From Sophora flavescens (taxonomy: Eukaryota; Streptophyta; Magnoliopsida; Fabales; Fabaceae): a stretch of DNA of 64,000 nt. The notes under the pieces were generated by a model, which saw nothing but the letters and a program-made list of their open reading frames with translations, was not told the DNA's origin and did not search any database. Below, piece by piece: positions 23,094 through 34,539 of the stretch (position 1 is its first letter; every line of letters begins with the position of its first letter). The position numbers were made by a program, and so were the translations under genes. The stretch covers positions 235,320,586 through 235,384,585 of the forward strand of contig CM061064.1 in the NCBI GenBank assembly GCA_030762895.1, in the 5' to 3' direction.

Positions 23094-23899
23094 CTTGCAC
23101 CTTCGTCTTTTTGAATAGTTTCAATTTAAAAAATGATTCTTTTGTATAGTTGGTCAATGAACTAGAGTTGAATGGTGAAAATGAGATTTACTAATAACTT
23201 TTGGTATTTTCATATTCAATTTTATAAATGAGGCCCAATTAGTTGATTAAGAAAACTAATTCCTGAAGTTTTTTTTTAAAAGAAAGTAAGTTGTCAGCTA
23301 ATCAATGACCTGGATAAGTTTTATACACATATCCTATTCAGATTAAGTGTTGTATAAGTCGCACCACCCAAAGAAGTGGTGCAACCATGCACCATCATAT
23401 TAGACCAATCAAAACCATCCATGTGGATCAGTGTGTTTGACCAAGCCAAACTTTCCTTTGTTGGTCAGATATATTCATTGTATGTTGTATTTGCACTCGA
23501 GGCATGTATTTCGTAGTATTTGCATGTATATTTCTTGTCCTTGTTTTTTGCACATGAGTTTTTTTCTTCTCCGTTGGTGAAAAAAAATGGGAAAAATACA
23601 CTTGTCAGGGGGAAATCCATCGTTAAAGAAAAATCATTGATGTTGAACTTCAACGAAGAAAAACCCATCAGTGAAGAAAGATCATTGAAAAGAAAATGGA
23701 TCGTTAATGGCAGGAAAGGCAAAAAAACCATGTTAATCTTTTTTCCCTCAATGATGAAAGATGAAACAAATAGACAGTGGAACAGATCGATGTGTCGATG
23801 TTCTGACAGTGGCATAGGACAGTGCTCCGGTGTTTTGAGGTCGACCTTACTTGACAATGAGTGAGTGGAAGAACATGAGGGAGGGAGACGAGAGGTTCA
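23094..23899. other. Upstream flank of the ATL pseudogene
   Basis: AT-rich, with no recognised domain. The two overlapping antisense ORFs at 23465-23864 look like chance. A possible promoter for the ATL gene would lie here but no element could be fixed. Confidence 0.35.
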
Positions 23900-24213
23900 A
23901 TGGCAAGGGGACGAGAAGGAGATATAGACGCTAAGGTCAAGGACGTCGCGTCTGCAAAATCAGACTACTTCGTCATCCTAGTTTCCCTCCTTTGTGCCCT
24001 CATCTACGTTGTGGGTCTCGTCGTCGTCGTCTATTGTGCTTGGCTTAGTCGTCGGCGTCTCTGGTAACTCACCGAGAAAGGACCCGGCCAACAAGGGCCT
24101 AAAAGAATTGGTGCTCAACTCGCTTCCCAAGTTTACCTATGTGACACCCGGGGCTGACGAGGGCGGGGAGTGGTCGCCGGTGCAAGAAGGCACGGACAAG
24201 GAGCGACTCCTGA

Positions 24214-24484
24214 TGTAACATCCTAAAATTCTAATGTAATTAATTTGAAAAAAAAAGGGATTAAGTTATATAAAAAAATAGTAATAATGATATAATAAAA
24301 ATAAAATATGATTAAGAGGTTTAGTGGTGAGAATTTATTAGTATAAAATTTATTAAAATTGATTAGTGAATACAAAGAAATATTAAATTAAAATAAATAT
24401 ATAAAAAAAAGAATTAATATATATACTTGGGCGCCTGATTAGTTCTTTAAAAATAAAAAATAAAAAGAAAAGGGGAGGGGACAA

Positions 24485-24570
<86 letters not shown>

Positions 24571-26237
24571 AATAGGGGTTGGTGACGAAAGAAAAAGAAA
24601 AAAGCACCGCAGGGGGGTTTCGTTTTCGCCGGTTCCATTATTCCTTGCCAGTACAATCATAACAACACAGATCCAAGAACGCCACCAAACGGGAGAGGAA
24701 TTTTTAGGGAAGCACAAATCCTTATCATACGTGATTTTTAGAGCACATTGGAGGTCTTCGAGAGGTGAGTAAAAATAACTTTTCTCACACTTTCATGGTA
24801 CAATTAATTTGAGGCTTCTACATGTAACTATGTCTTTTCTGAAATAGTAAAATATGTTAGGGTTCTTGATTTTGAGATTCTTAAAACATCTCACCTTTTG
24901 ATAATTGATTTTTTTATCAAAGAATATATTTTTGTGTGCCAATGCTGTACGTGCTTCTGTTTAAGCTATTATGTACTAAATTAGTCCTTTTGGCTTATCT
25001 AATCTAATTTTTATAAAATTGTAAATGCCATTTGAATGCAAATTATTTTGAATTTCACGCTAGACTTTTTGTACCTTATGTTAATAATGTTGTTGTAGTG
25101 GTGAACAGGTGAAACACCTGTTGCATGCTTGGGTTCTTGTGTTTAAAAGCCGGTTACATTAGAATATTGGTATTATAATAAACATATTAAATTCAATATT
25201 AATTTGTCATGATAGTTGTGTTATAAATCTGTTACAGTGTTCATGAAATTGATGCCATGGAGTTTGATAAAATTTTGGTAGTCATCTGGGATGACATATT
25301 GCATAGTGTATATGAGTTGGTTATCACCTTCCGGGAAGGGATGACGGTTCTACATTCTATTCCGGGAATAGGATGGAGATATCACCATCTGGGATGGGAT
25401 ATCAGATGATTAAAATATTCACATCTGGGATGGAATATTATTAGATACCTCCATCTAGGATGGGCAAGGCAGTGGGACGCCATTGCATGGATATGAGCTC
25501 ATAGACCTTATTGGATCTGAGATTCACACCGGTTCTGGGAACCAAAGAGTCAAGTTAAGTGATTATGGGAATCACCGAGTCATGTTCGTGGAGTTGCATT
25601 GTGTAGAGTTTGCATGGTGAATGTGATAAAATGCAATGAGATGTGACCGTTGCTGAGTTTATGAGTTTGTGCTTTAAATGCTTGACATTAATTTTATTTA
25701 TATATATTTATTATTTTGGAGGTTTATTATATTCAATATTTTAAAAATTAGCGGGTACCATGAATGTTTTTCCGATTACCGCGCCGGCTGAGAACAACAC
25801 TATTTGCGAACCTTTTCATTAAATGATTTTTATTCACTGGGATTATGTCTCATTAAAAGTGTTGTTTTCAGAGCATGAGAACGACGTCACTGAAAATGAA
25901 GAGGATTGAAGACCCAGCGAATTTTCTTAGTTATTATTCCTAGCTTGGTTAGTATTGTCTTAAATAAGGAGTCGTATGTGGCTAGACATTTTTATTTATT
26001 TATCGTTGGGTTTATTAGTAGACGCCCGATTTTTGAGGCTTGGGGTTTTTATTTGGATGTATGGATTTACTAATATATTATTGCTTGGATACTTTATATC
26101 TATTTTAATTAATATGAGGTATTTTCAGACCCAATTAAGTTGCGAAATTTTCATGACACGTTTGTTTAATTTAAAACTATTTAAAGGATTTTTCATTGAT
26201 TTTGTTTTGGGTTACTAATGTAACGAACGGTGTTACA
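24214..26237 (+). mobile_element. 2.0-kb solo LTR (Ty3/gypsy chromovirus type) inside the Cassandra LTR
   Basis: 2024 bp, TGTAACATCC...GGTGTTACA, with TSD CCTGA at 24209-24213 and 26238-26242. No internal domain remains, so unequal or intra-element recombination left a single LTR. Both boundaries are supported: the right edge is also where similarity to 9313-9462 stops. Related in termini to the 4.0-kb solo LTR at 32491-39752. Plus orientation is inferred from the TA-rich promoter-like tract near its 5' part. Confidence 0.9.
24487..24567. repeat. (TA)n microsatellite, 81 bp
   Basis: Uninterrupted AT dinucleotide repeat inside the 2.0-kb solo LTR, near where a TATA box would be expected. It produces artefactual YIYIYI reading frames. 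Confidence 0.98.
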
Positions 26238-26712
26238 CCTGACAGGCTTCTAGGCGGAGGGCCACATGAATGAACCGATAACACATCGAAATGAGAGGGA
26301 TCCTAAGACTGTGTAGGTATGGGACTATACAGTTAATGATGGCTTATATGAATTGATTGGTACTACCTATACTAACAAGATGCATATTCTTTTCGGTAGC
26401 TCATCACTTAAGAACTCCACAATTAAGCATGCTTGACTTGAAGCAATTATGGGATGGGTGACCTTCTGGGAAGTTTTCCCATGAAGCATGTGAGTGAGGA
26501 CAAAGCACGTTGAAAAGATTAGTGTTGGTTTGTGGGGATAGTTGTCAATCAATAAAGCAGCCAGGGATGTTACAACCTACATCGACGATGACAACCCGAG
26601 CTACGGGTGGGTGGCATCATTGGAGTGCGTGATTTACCTGGCGGAGTTTGTCGTCAGCGACAAGGTCCGAGAGGTTCAAGGACAGGGAGGGAGTTTTAGG
26701 GATTTCTCATGA

Positions 26713-27018
26713 TCATATGATGATGAAATGTAGATGGAGGGGAAGGAGTTAGGGATTTTTCAGACCTATGAAAACGTTCATTGGATATTTTTTATTTTTC
26801 TTGAAATAAATATATTATAGTTGCAAATATAAGGAAGCAAACCCCTTTTATGCAAATACACAAACATTGGCCAGCAACTTTCACCCATTTGATGAAGTTA
26901 AAAGAGTTGAAATTTCAACTCTTGCCACATGACAAATTCAATGGTCCAGATTGATTCTGCTGAGAGGTGCACCCATGCATGCACCTTCAGATTATACTAA
27001 CTTGAAAGAACACTAAAA
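26713..27018. other. Intergenic DNA downstream of the ATL pseudogene
   Basis: No gene seen. Contains a GCACCCATGCATGCACC inverted word (about 26968-26984). Confidence 0.4.
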
Positions 27019-27402
27019 ACTCTTCCAAGTTCAAGGGTAATGTAGAGTTTACTGATCAAAAGATTAATTTCAATATCTCTAAATCTCACCTGAATGATGG
27101 CGAAGCTAGGGTTTGTACCCACCAAAATATAATTGCGATATTAATTTTATTATATTATTCTTATGGTTTATTAATTTGATTACTTACAATTTTGATATGA
27201 ATTTATTTCATACTCTTCCAAGTTCAAGGGTAATGTAGAGTTTACTGATCAAAAGATTAATTTCAATATCTCAAAATCTCAACTGAATGATGGTGAAGCT
27301 AGGGTTTGTACCCACCAAAATATAATTGCGATATTAATTTTATTATTATTCTTATGGTTTATTAATTTGATTACTTACAATTTTGATATGAATTTATTTC
27401 AT
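27019..27402. repeat. Tandem duplication, period 193 bp
   Basis: Copies 27019-27211 and 27212-27402, both starting ACTCTTCCAAGTTCAAGGGT and ending AATTTATTTCAT. They differ at only a few positions and one short TATTA-unit indel. No known element is recognised. Confidence 0.93.
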
Positions 27403-27849
27403 CTTACATGATTTGGAAATAATGCATGTTTAGAAGACATACTATTTCAATAATTTAAGAAACTTTTTTTTTGACAAAATAATTTAAGAAAATTAAAATC
27501 TTCTTTATGGTAGATCAAAGCGAAAAATTTAGCTTAATATAGTCTATGTAGGTTTGGGCCTTCCCATTTCTTTTTTTACTTCGGAAAAATGTATATGTGA
27601 TTTTACTTTAAAAACTATATTTAGATAGTTATAGTGGATGGATTAATAATCAAATAAAGTAACAAAAGGAACTCAACTCATTGTTGGAGAGTTTTATTAG
27701 TGACAAAATAAAATGGTTCAGCAATGAAATCCCAACAGTTTTTTTTAAGGTAAGGTGATCCCATGTCACCATAATTTATTGAAAAAAAGAAGAAAAACAA
27801 AAGAAAACAAAATCATGGTGGGACATAAACCAAAACCCATGAAAAAGAG
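27403..27849. other. AT-rich intergenic DNA
   Basis: Nothing recognised. The first 80 bp repeats an AATAATTTAAGAAA word twice. Confidence 0.4.
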
Positions 27850-28750
27850 TCATTTAAATCTAATATTACATTTCCTATCCTTCCTTAGATTATACTTCTG
27901 AGATTTAGACATAACCACCGTGAAATCAGAATCAACTTCAACAGTATTATCCTTATTCAACTGCTCTACTGAAAGAGAGTCATTCTCTAGGTTATCCTCA
28001 TCCATGTTTCCCAAAAACTTGGAAATAATTTCCATATTAGGAGCGACATTAGGATGCATATATATATATATATAGTGGCTGAAAAATTTTTAGGAGTCTC
28101 AAAATTCTTACCACTAACTGTTAATTCACAGGTAGCTCTGGAATGCTTGGGCACTGAAGTCGGAGTATCATTGGCTGTAGAGTCAGCATTAGTTGCAACA
28201 GGAGTTGAGATCTGTGAAATGGAATTCGAGACATGATCAAGGGACATGGTCTCAACCGAATTATTGCCATTCAAATTTTGACCCGGAGATGTATCAATCT
28301 ATTCATTTATCTTCATTTATAGGCTCCTCATAAACGGTCTCAACCGATTCATTGTCATTCAATTTATCACCCGATGATGTATCAATCTGCCCATTATCTT
28401 CAATTGGTTTTTGCTCTGGAACCTTAGGGACATATGCTTGCTTAGTCTTCTGCACCAATGGTGGATCATTATGCACCACGTTCTCCTTGCCAAATTTACA
28501 AGTCGAAGTCAAGTGCCCAATTGATTTACAATGAGAACAAAAAGAAAGAAGCTTCTCATATACGATACAGACAAAAAATGCAAAACCTTTACGTTCAACC
28601 ATAATCTCCTTGAGCAACTTCTCTGTTAGATCAACATCCACTAAAACTCAAGCATAGTGGCCATATGGCCCAGTACGAGTAGCTTCACCCAAACTTATTG
28701 GAGTACCTAAACCGCCAGCAATTTCAAGCAACAATTTCGAGGGACAATAT

Positions 28751-30251
28751 TGTTGATGGTTCTGGGCAAGTATACCCAGTCGTGCAAGTAATACGGTGGT
28801 GAGACCGGTTATCGTATCCACGGGGATTGGATGTCAACTACCAATTCGCAAACTCAGCAACTATCTAGACTAAACAGAGAAATCAAAACAAACAAAAGAA
28901 AAGGAAATAAAATCTTTTTGTCTTTTTGGGGACTTTTAACAAACACTTGGAGTGCAGAAAGGATATGTTGGGACTAGACTTCACCAAACCTCTAATTCAT
29001 GCAATACCAGGACTAGATACCTCCCATTCATGCTTCAGATATTAAAATCAATCCACTAAATTACTCAAGCCCCGATCTCTCGGATGACAAGAGCCTAAAT
29101 CCACGAATAGACCCTAATTCCTTAGGTGACCTAGATTAATGAATTTGCATTAGGGTTAGGGATTACGTGATTACTAGTAAACCAAACTCCATCTCTAGAC
29201 GCAAGGATTACTAGGTGATTAATTCCAATTCTGGTTCTGATACGAACGTCTCCATTACATACCAAAACACTAATCGAGTCATGGGGGTGCTAGCCACAAC
29301 AAGCATTAAGCATAGAAAATCAATCACTAATACGAAGGCATGAACACAGAATAATCAGTCAAGATAAATACATAATAATCAGTTTGATTACATCTAATCC
29401 CAACAAACTAGGATTTAGCTACTCATAATTACAAGAAAGCCAAACCAGAGAAATAGGAGAAGAGGAGAGAACAAGCTCCATGGGAGCTTTCCACCGTCGT
29501 CACAGCAGCCCCTCTCAGCAACTCCCTTCTAGGGTTTCAATCCTCCCTCAGCCGCAGCCTCCAAGTGCCTCTCTACTCAAAACCCTAAAACTAAAACTAA
29601 AACTCTCTTTCTGCCCTAAAACATCAACTTATACCAATCAGTTCTGCGCGCGCTCGCGAGGCGAATGTCTTCCCGCGAGGCAAATATTAAAAATCTGGTC
29701 TTCAGAGATTGGATCTCTCGCGGGGCGAGACGGTGAGGTTCTTCTCAAATACGCCCTTGATGAGCATCAGGGTCTGGGCGTGATGGCTTCTGTTTCTCAG
29801 GCTCGCGAGGCGAGACAGAAATGGTTGCATTTTCTTGCACAGTCAGCCTTCAGGTTCGCGAGGCGAGGTGTGTTTCGCGGGGCGAAATAGAAAGGATGAC
29901 ATTCTACTGTTTCTGACTGTCTTCAGTCTCGCGTGGCGAGTAGCCTCTCGCGGGGCGAGCCTTTCATGTGACAGCTTCTGACTTTTGCCTTCTGCTCTTC
30001 TCAGTTTTCTTGATCATGGTCGTGATGGGCTCTGCTTGGCTCATTTTCTTCACTTTTCAAGCTCTATTTCATCCATGCTCCATCTTGTCTAATTCTGAGC
30101 ATTTTTCCTTAAATTCCTGCAAAACAACACCAAGAAACCGTTTCACCCGTTCCAAGAGAAAAACTAACTAAAAACAAATAAAGAATGCCTAATCTATATG
30201 AAAAATGCATGCAAAAGTGTACAGAAAATATGATGTAAAATCACACTATCA
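28751..30251 (-). mobile_element. 1.5-kb solo LTR (Athila/Tat-like) with a TCGCGAGGCGA word array
   Basis: 1501 bp, TGTTGATGGT...CACTATCA on the plus strand, with TSD AATAT at 28746-28750 and 30252-30256. Minus orientation is inferred from the U5-like end (reverse complement of CAAGTATACCCAGTCGTGCA) and from a TATA-like box at about 29625-29633. The GC-rich word array at 29651-29962 lies just upstream of that box on the minus strand. Its outer ends differ from those of Athila-like element B, yet the array is homologous to B's. Confidence 0.9.
29651..29962 (-). promoter_or_regulatory. U3 array of TCGCGAGGCGA words, solo LTR
   Basis: Eight words of the form (T/C)CGCG(A/G/T)GGCGA at about 29653, 29675, 29714, 29801, 29853, 29873, 29928 and 29949. 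They are separated by spacers such as AATGGTTGCATTTTCTTGCA. Read on the minus strand the array ends about 20 bp before TATAAGTTG. The spacers align with those in the LTRs of element B, so the match goes beyond the short word. Confidence 0.75.
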
Positions 30252-30530
30252 AATATTCCTGCAGCAAGTCATGAATTCTAATTGAGCATTGAGCATGATA
30301 TTGTTTCTGCTTATTTGGAATAAAATCTGGAGACCATTGAAAAAGACACAATAGCCCTGATTCAAGGTTCCAAGCCCCAACAGCCAAGACACTACGCATA
30401 TCCTTTTGAGAAGCAAAACTGAATTCATAAAATCTCTTTTCTAATGAAATTATTCTCCATTTATCCAAATACTTCCATAGTTTTGAAAGTTTGCACGTAA
30501 GTCAGAGATCTTTGCGGGGATGTCACCCCC

Positions 30531-31881
30531 CCAACGGCGGCATACCATTAATACTTCACATTTTCATATCCTCCTATTTGAGGAGTTTCAAATAGAATCT
30601 CTTTTTTTAAAAAATAAATAAATAAATAAATGATAGTTAAGATTTTTAACAATCTAACCTCAGGTGGTTCTATAGAAGCCTAACTGATTTAATCATTTGG
30701 AGCTGTAGCCATGAACCTTAATTTGGGTTTGGTAAAAAAAAAAAGAACCTTAATTTGGGGGCAGATATCAAGACGTACGTTCAATTGTTGCTCGTTGAAA
30801 TTATGGTTCGGCGGTCTTGTTCCGTCCAAAAGAGAGGTTAAAGCCATTATAATGATGTGCCTTTCAGAACTTTCCCAGCGATTGGATTCTTAAATCTTAA
30901 TGTTACTTTGTTCAGTCTGTTGCGTTGTATTAATAATTGGTATTATAATGGGCGAAACTCATAGTTCATGAATGGAAAATTGAGAAGAAGCATGATGATA
31001 ACGATAATATATATTGTGTAACAATCTTATTCTCATGTTTTCTTTAATAATTAAATAATATTATCTAAGTTAATTTAAATTATATGCTTTGGCTTTTGTT
31101 ATATCCAACTTCAGTCATTCATGCTCATATAATAGTTGAATTCACATGGTATAATTGGAAGTTAAAAACATAATCTATTTCCTTATTAAATTATCATCGT
31201 GACTTTCAATTATAGTAATGAGTGACTCCCCACCAAAATTTTCAAAAAGAGTGATACATTTTTACCTTTGTTATCTACTTCATACTTCATTATAAGTTTT
31301 TTTTTCCTTTGACTGGCTACTAATTCATTATAGTTAAGTTGTTCTATTATGAACCACTCCACAAAATTAAAATAAAAGAATATTCTTTTTCATTATCAAT
31401 TAGATCTAGGTAAATTAAAGTGCATTGTTGTCTAATGATTGTAACTGACTCAATATCAATTGAGTGGTACGGAGTGTTTACTAGAAGGTTTGATTGAGGG
31501 AATTTTATGGTGTGACAATGAGTAAAGATATTTTTGGATAAATAACTTAGTTAAGTGTTTACCGGTCTACCATGGCAATGATATGGACTATTTTATTTGA
31601 GGAGGTACATTTTAATTGAGCCACGAGTACAGGGTAAATCTTACCCAAATTTTTCATGGGCACCAAGAAATCACCTCACCTTATTTAATAGGCGATTATT
31701 ATAAGAGAGCTTATAATTTTGACCATATAAGCTATTTTTAAAAGCTCCTTAAAAGACATGCATATATAAAATAAATTTAAATAATTTATTTATAAACTCT
31801 TTCAAACATCATCATAATAGTTAAGATGAGTTAAGGAATATTTATGAAATGTTAATTTTATAATAAATTATTAAAAAAAGT
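30531..31881. other. AT-rich intergenic DNA
   Basis: No gene recognised. Contains AATA-type simple repeats near 30610. Confidence 0.4.
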
Positions 31882-31883
31882 TA

Positions 31884-32181
31884 CTCCCTCCGGTTCTTAT
31901 TATAAAAAACAAATGGGTATTTTTTTTTTGTTCAAAATATAAGAAACATGCATCAATTTTGATACATATTAAATGCTAATTTCCAATTTTACCCTCATTT
32001 ATTATAAGATTTATATTTACGAGATGGTATCAACTTTTCATACAAGTGGAACATTAATTAAGATTAGAATGGGTATTTTTGTAAATTTATATGATTATTA
32101 ATTACAATTAGTTTATTTCAATGCATTTCATTGATCTGTATGTTTTAGGGTTTTGTTTCTTATAATAAGGACCGGAGGTAG
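31884..32181. mobile_element. Stowaway-type MITE
   Basis: Terminal inverted repeats CTCCCTCCGGTTCTTATTAT... and ...ATAATAAGGACCGGAGGTAG, flanked by TA on both sides (31882-31883, 32182-32183). About 298 bp, AT-rich, non-coding. The CTCCCTCCG terminus and TA target duplication define Stowaway (Tc1/mariner-derived) elements. Confidence 0.93.
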
Positions 32182-32183
32182 TA

Positions 32184-32485
32184 ATAATTAATAATTAATA
32201 ATTAATATTTGATAGCTCACACATCAATACTTTGAAAATTTACTTTAAAGTCGACTTCGAATCTCACTTGGTTCCTTTGTCACAAAAAGGTAACCTACCC
32301 TCTTGATCCTTTATTATGTATTCTAGCTTCATTTATAAAAATGTGTTTATGTTTAAGGATTTAATTATCATGTATCGTCAGTGATTTTTCACATTATGAA
32401 AAAAGTTTCACTCTCTTTTCATAATTCCCAAATATCACATGTATAATGATTTCTTATTGGTTACACTAATAATATATCAAAATCT
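32184..32485. other. AT-rich intergenic DNA
   Basis: Begins with an AATTAATAATTAATA simple repeat. Nothing else seen. Confidence 0.4.
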
Positions 32486-33940
32486 ATAAGTGTAACATCC
32501 TGTTTTCCAATGCTGTCTGTAGCAGTAAATATATATTTAAATGTGTTTATTTTAAATTAAACCCAGAGGATGATTTTAATTAAACTAAAATCATTTTCTT
32601 GTGTTTTTATATCATATGAAGTTACGGTAAAAATTTCGGTAGAAAATTCAGACGGAAGTCGATCTGCGTTTTCACTGCCGGTACAAGTTTACTAAGCAGA
32701 AAACCTAATTTTGACCCGTGAAAGAGATAGTCAGTGTTTTTATTATGTTTCCTTACACTTTGGTTATTTTTAAAATTTTCGTTCAAAAATAAAATAAAAT
32801 ATTTTATTCGGGCTAAAACGTCGGAAGAATTACGATCGGAAATGCAACCGGGTACGAAATGGAGCAGAATAGGAGACATAAAAGGCTTGAGGTGATATGA
32901 GGGAGTGAAGTGACTCACTAGTGGTATGGCCTAAGCTACCTCCTAAAAAGTGGTCATGATGACACTTTTTGAAATATATCATATAATATTCTAAAAACCT
33001 ATTTTTCTCTTTCCTCTTCAACCAAACAAGGCACAAGGTCAAAAATTGCTCTCCAAACTCATTCCTCTATCCTCTATATATATATATCCCTTTCATTTTC
33101 ACTTCATCATCTTCCTCCTTCAAAACTCCCTTAAACCTTCATCTTCTTATTTCTTCTAAAAGTTCAAGCTCTTAAAGCTTTAGTTTTTATTCATATTTTC
33201 TACTTAAGTTCTTCATTAAAGTTCTTCCTTATACTAATGGTAATGCTCTCATATGAATCTTTTTACAAGTTTCATCTTTTATTTCTTAGTTTACTTTATG
33301 TGTTCTTTATATGCTTTAAACTTCTAAAATCTCTCTAAAATGGTAGAAAACTCCTCACTACAAAAAAAAACCTATTTAGCGACCGAAGATTTCGGTCGCT
33401 AAACATGATAATTCGGTTGCTATACTGTGTAGCGACCGAATTAAGGGGGTAGCAGAAACCCTGGTGGCTAAATGTTTAGCGACCGAATTTGTATTTCGGT
33501 CGCAAATTTGCGACCGATATTTCGGTCACAAAATTATATATTTCGGTCGCCATATAGTTGGTCGCATGCTCAGATAACCGAATTCGGTGACTGATATTCG
33601 GTCGCTATTTCGGTCACAAATTTTGAATTTTTTTTTATAAAAATTTTCCTGTAACTTAATCCTACCAACCAAATTTTGTTTTTTCAACTATTACCCCATT
33701 GATTTTTAATTTCTGATATAAACAAAATACACCAATATTTTTTTTGAATAAATAAAAAACGTAAATATGATGTACTAACGATCCAAAACACCACAATCAA
33801 TATGATCAAGAAAACATATACATTAATTAACGCAAGTTTAATAATTGTTTATAAAAAAAAGTTTAATAATGTACTAATTAACGATCAAAACATAAAAATA
33901 CACCACAGTCAATAAGTACTAATCAAAATATCAAAACTCA

Positions 33941-34329
33941 TCAATCTTCTAAAGGGATGAACATGTAGAAGCGAGAACCCCCAAGGTACTTAAACTTTGG
34001 CAATGCACCAGTGGACAACAAATACAACTCCCTGATACCATTTGTATCTGTTTCAAAATATGGGCGATCCTCATGGATTACTATATTCCCATTGAACAGA
34101 TTTTCACTTTTGTCTTCAATAGTCACAACACGCGGTATTTGTTGTCCCAAACGACGGTAGAATGATTGCGGGATTGAAATCAAATCCTGCAAATACACAA
34201 GAACAATTTAGTAATGATTAGTTTATGCCTTAACCGTCATTACATGAATCCGATCGTTATTCTTAAGTTGATGAGATACTGTACCTGGTTTATATGGATG
34301 ACTGTCTCAAAACATTTAGTCGGATCCAT
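33941..34329 (-). CDS. Small two-exon B3-like DNA-binding protein inside CACTA element 1
   Basis: Exon 1 is 34329-34285 (MDPTKCFETVIHINQ). Exon 2 is 34186-33941 (DLISIPQSFYRRLGQQIPRV ... FKYLGGSRFYMFI). The intron 34284-34187 has GT at its start (GTACAG) and TTTGCAG at its end. Joined, the exons give about 96 residues in frame. The pattern CFxxVIxxxxxxIPxxFxxxxGxxxPxxVTIxDxxxNxxxGxI...LxxGALxxFxYxGGSxFxxxI fits a single B3 domain of the REM-like plant type. B3 domains bind DNA. It may be a captured host gene or a CACTA accessory gene. No downstream exon was found. Integrity of the frame suggests recent capture or selection. The family call is by pattern only. Confidence 0.6.
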
Positions 34330-34539
34330 TTTCTGATAAAACGATAAGGAAAACAAGTCATATGTCTAAACTTCATCAAGTGATAATAAGAAAAGATGGA
34401 AAGATCGATGTAGCATACTAGCATGTTAAAATAGAACAAAGAAATGCAACTTCACATGAAACTTTATAGATTAGCAATCATAGTAGTTTTCAGGAAAGCA
34501 GATGCTTTTACGTCGTTTTGAAGGATGGTCATAGAGAGG

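Larger units (their letters stand above)
24140..26574 (+). mobile_element. Solo LTR of a Cassandra-type TRIM with a 5S rRNA-like promoter
   Basis: Starts TGTGACACCCGGGGCTGACG and ends GATGTTACA. TSD ACCTA lies at 24135-24139 and 26575-26579. Without the inner 2.0-kb insertion it is about 406 bp. The segment at about 26396-26500 resembles 5S rRNA: AGAACTCCACAATTAAGCAT, GCTTGACTTG, then GGATGGGTGACCTTCTGGGA and AG. These are the A box, intermediate element and C box of the internal Pol III promoter, which is the defining feature of Cassandra. It has no coding capacity. The length is somewhat above the LTR length I recall for Cassandra, so the exact subfamily is open. Confidence 0.9.
23900..26712 (+). 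pseudogene. RING-H2 finger (ATL-like) pseudogene, split by nested LTRs
   Basis: Starts MARGREGD at 23900, followed by a hydrophobic membrane segment (YFVILVSLLCALIYVVGLVV, near 23966-24025) and CAWLSRR. After a frameshift near 24048 it reads ANKGLKELVLNSLPKFTY up to 24140. The N-terminal membrane helix plus NKGLKKxxLxSLPKF is the ATL signature. ATL proteins are membrane-anchored E3 ubiquitin ligases. The frame resumes after the insertions at 26575 with acidic residues and LECVIYLAEFVVSDKV, the start of the RING-H2 domain, and stops at 26710-26712. The second zinc cysteine is Tyr (CVIY) and the rest of the RING is missing, so it cannot bind zinc. Target-site copies (ACCTA) show exactly where the Cassandra LTR entered, within the codons after KFT. 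Confidence 0.85.
27850..30530 (-). pseudogene. LINE ORF1-like gene (DUF4283 plus CCHC zinc knuckle), split by a solo LTR
   Basis: On the minus strand 30530-30252 encodes the DUF4283 part (KWRIISLEKRFYEFSFASQ, then DMRSVLAVGAWNLESGLL and HAQCSIRIHDLLQEY). The reading continues at 28745 after the LTR (SKLLLEIAGGLGTPISLGEA, then GHYA). It goes on through the linker VLVDVDLTEKLLKEIMVERK, a zinc knuckle CSHCKSIGHLTSTC at about 28497-28538, and a polar acidic tail with MSKSQKYNLRKD near the end at 27850. This is the ORF1 layout of plant L1-type LINEs. Damage includes an in-frame stop after GHYA, frameshifts near 28290 and 28060 (the latter at a TA microsatellite), and the LTR insertion. No endonuclease/RT ORF2 is found next to it. 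TSD AATAT marks the LTR. Confidence 0.82.

Noticed and set aside
23465..23864. Two overlapping ORFs on opposite strands (130 and 114 codons)
   Set aside because: They are mutually antisense, have no recognisable motif, and lie in the flank of a pseudogene.
24383..24717. Overlapping minus-strand ORFs with YIYIYI tracts
   Set aside because: They are translations of the (TA)n microsatellite.
26396..26500. 5S rRNA gene
   Set aside because: The similarity covers only the internal promoter part, is diverged, and sits within an LTR that has TSDs. It is the 5S-like part of Cassandra and not an rRNA gene.
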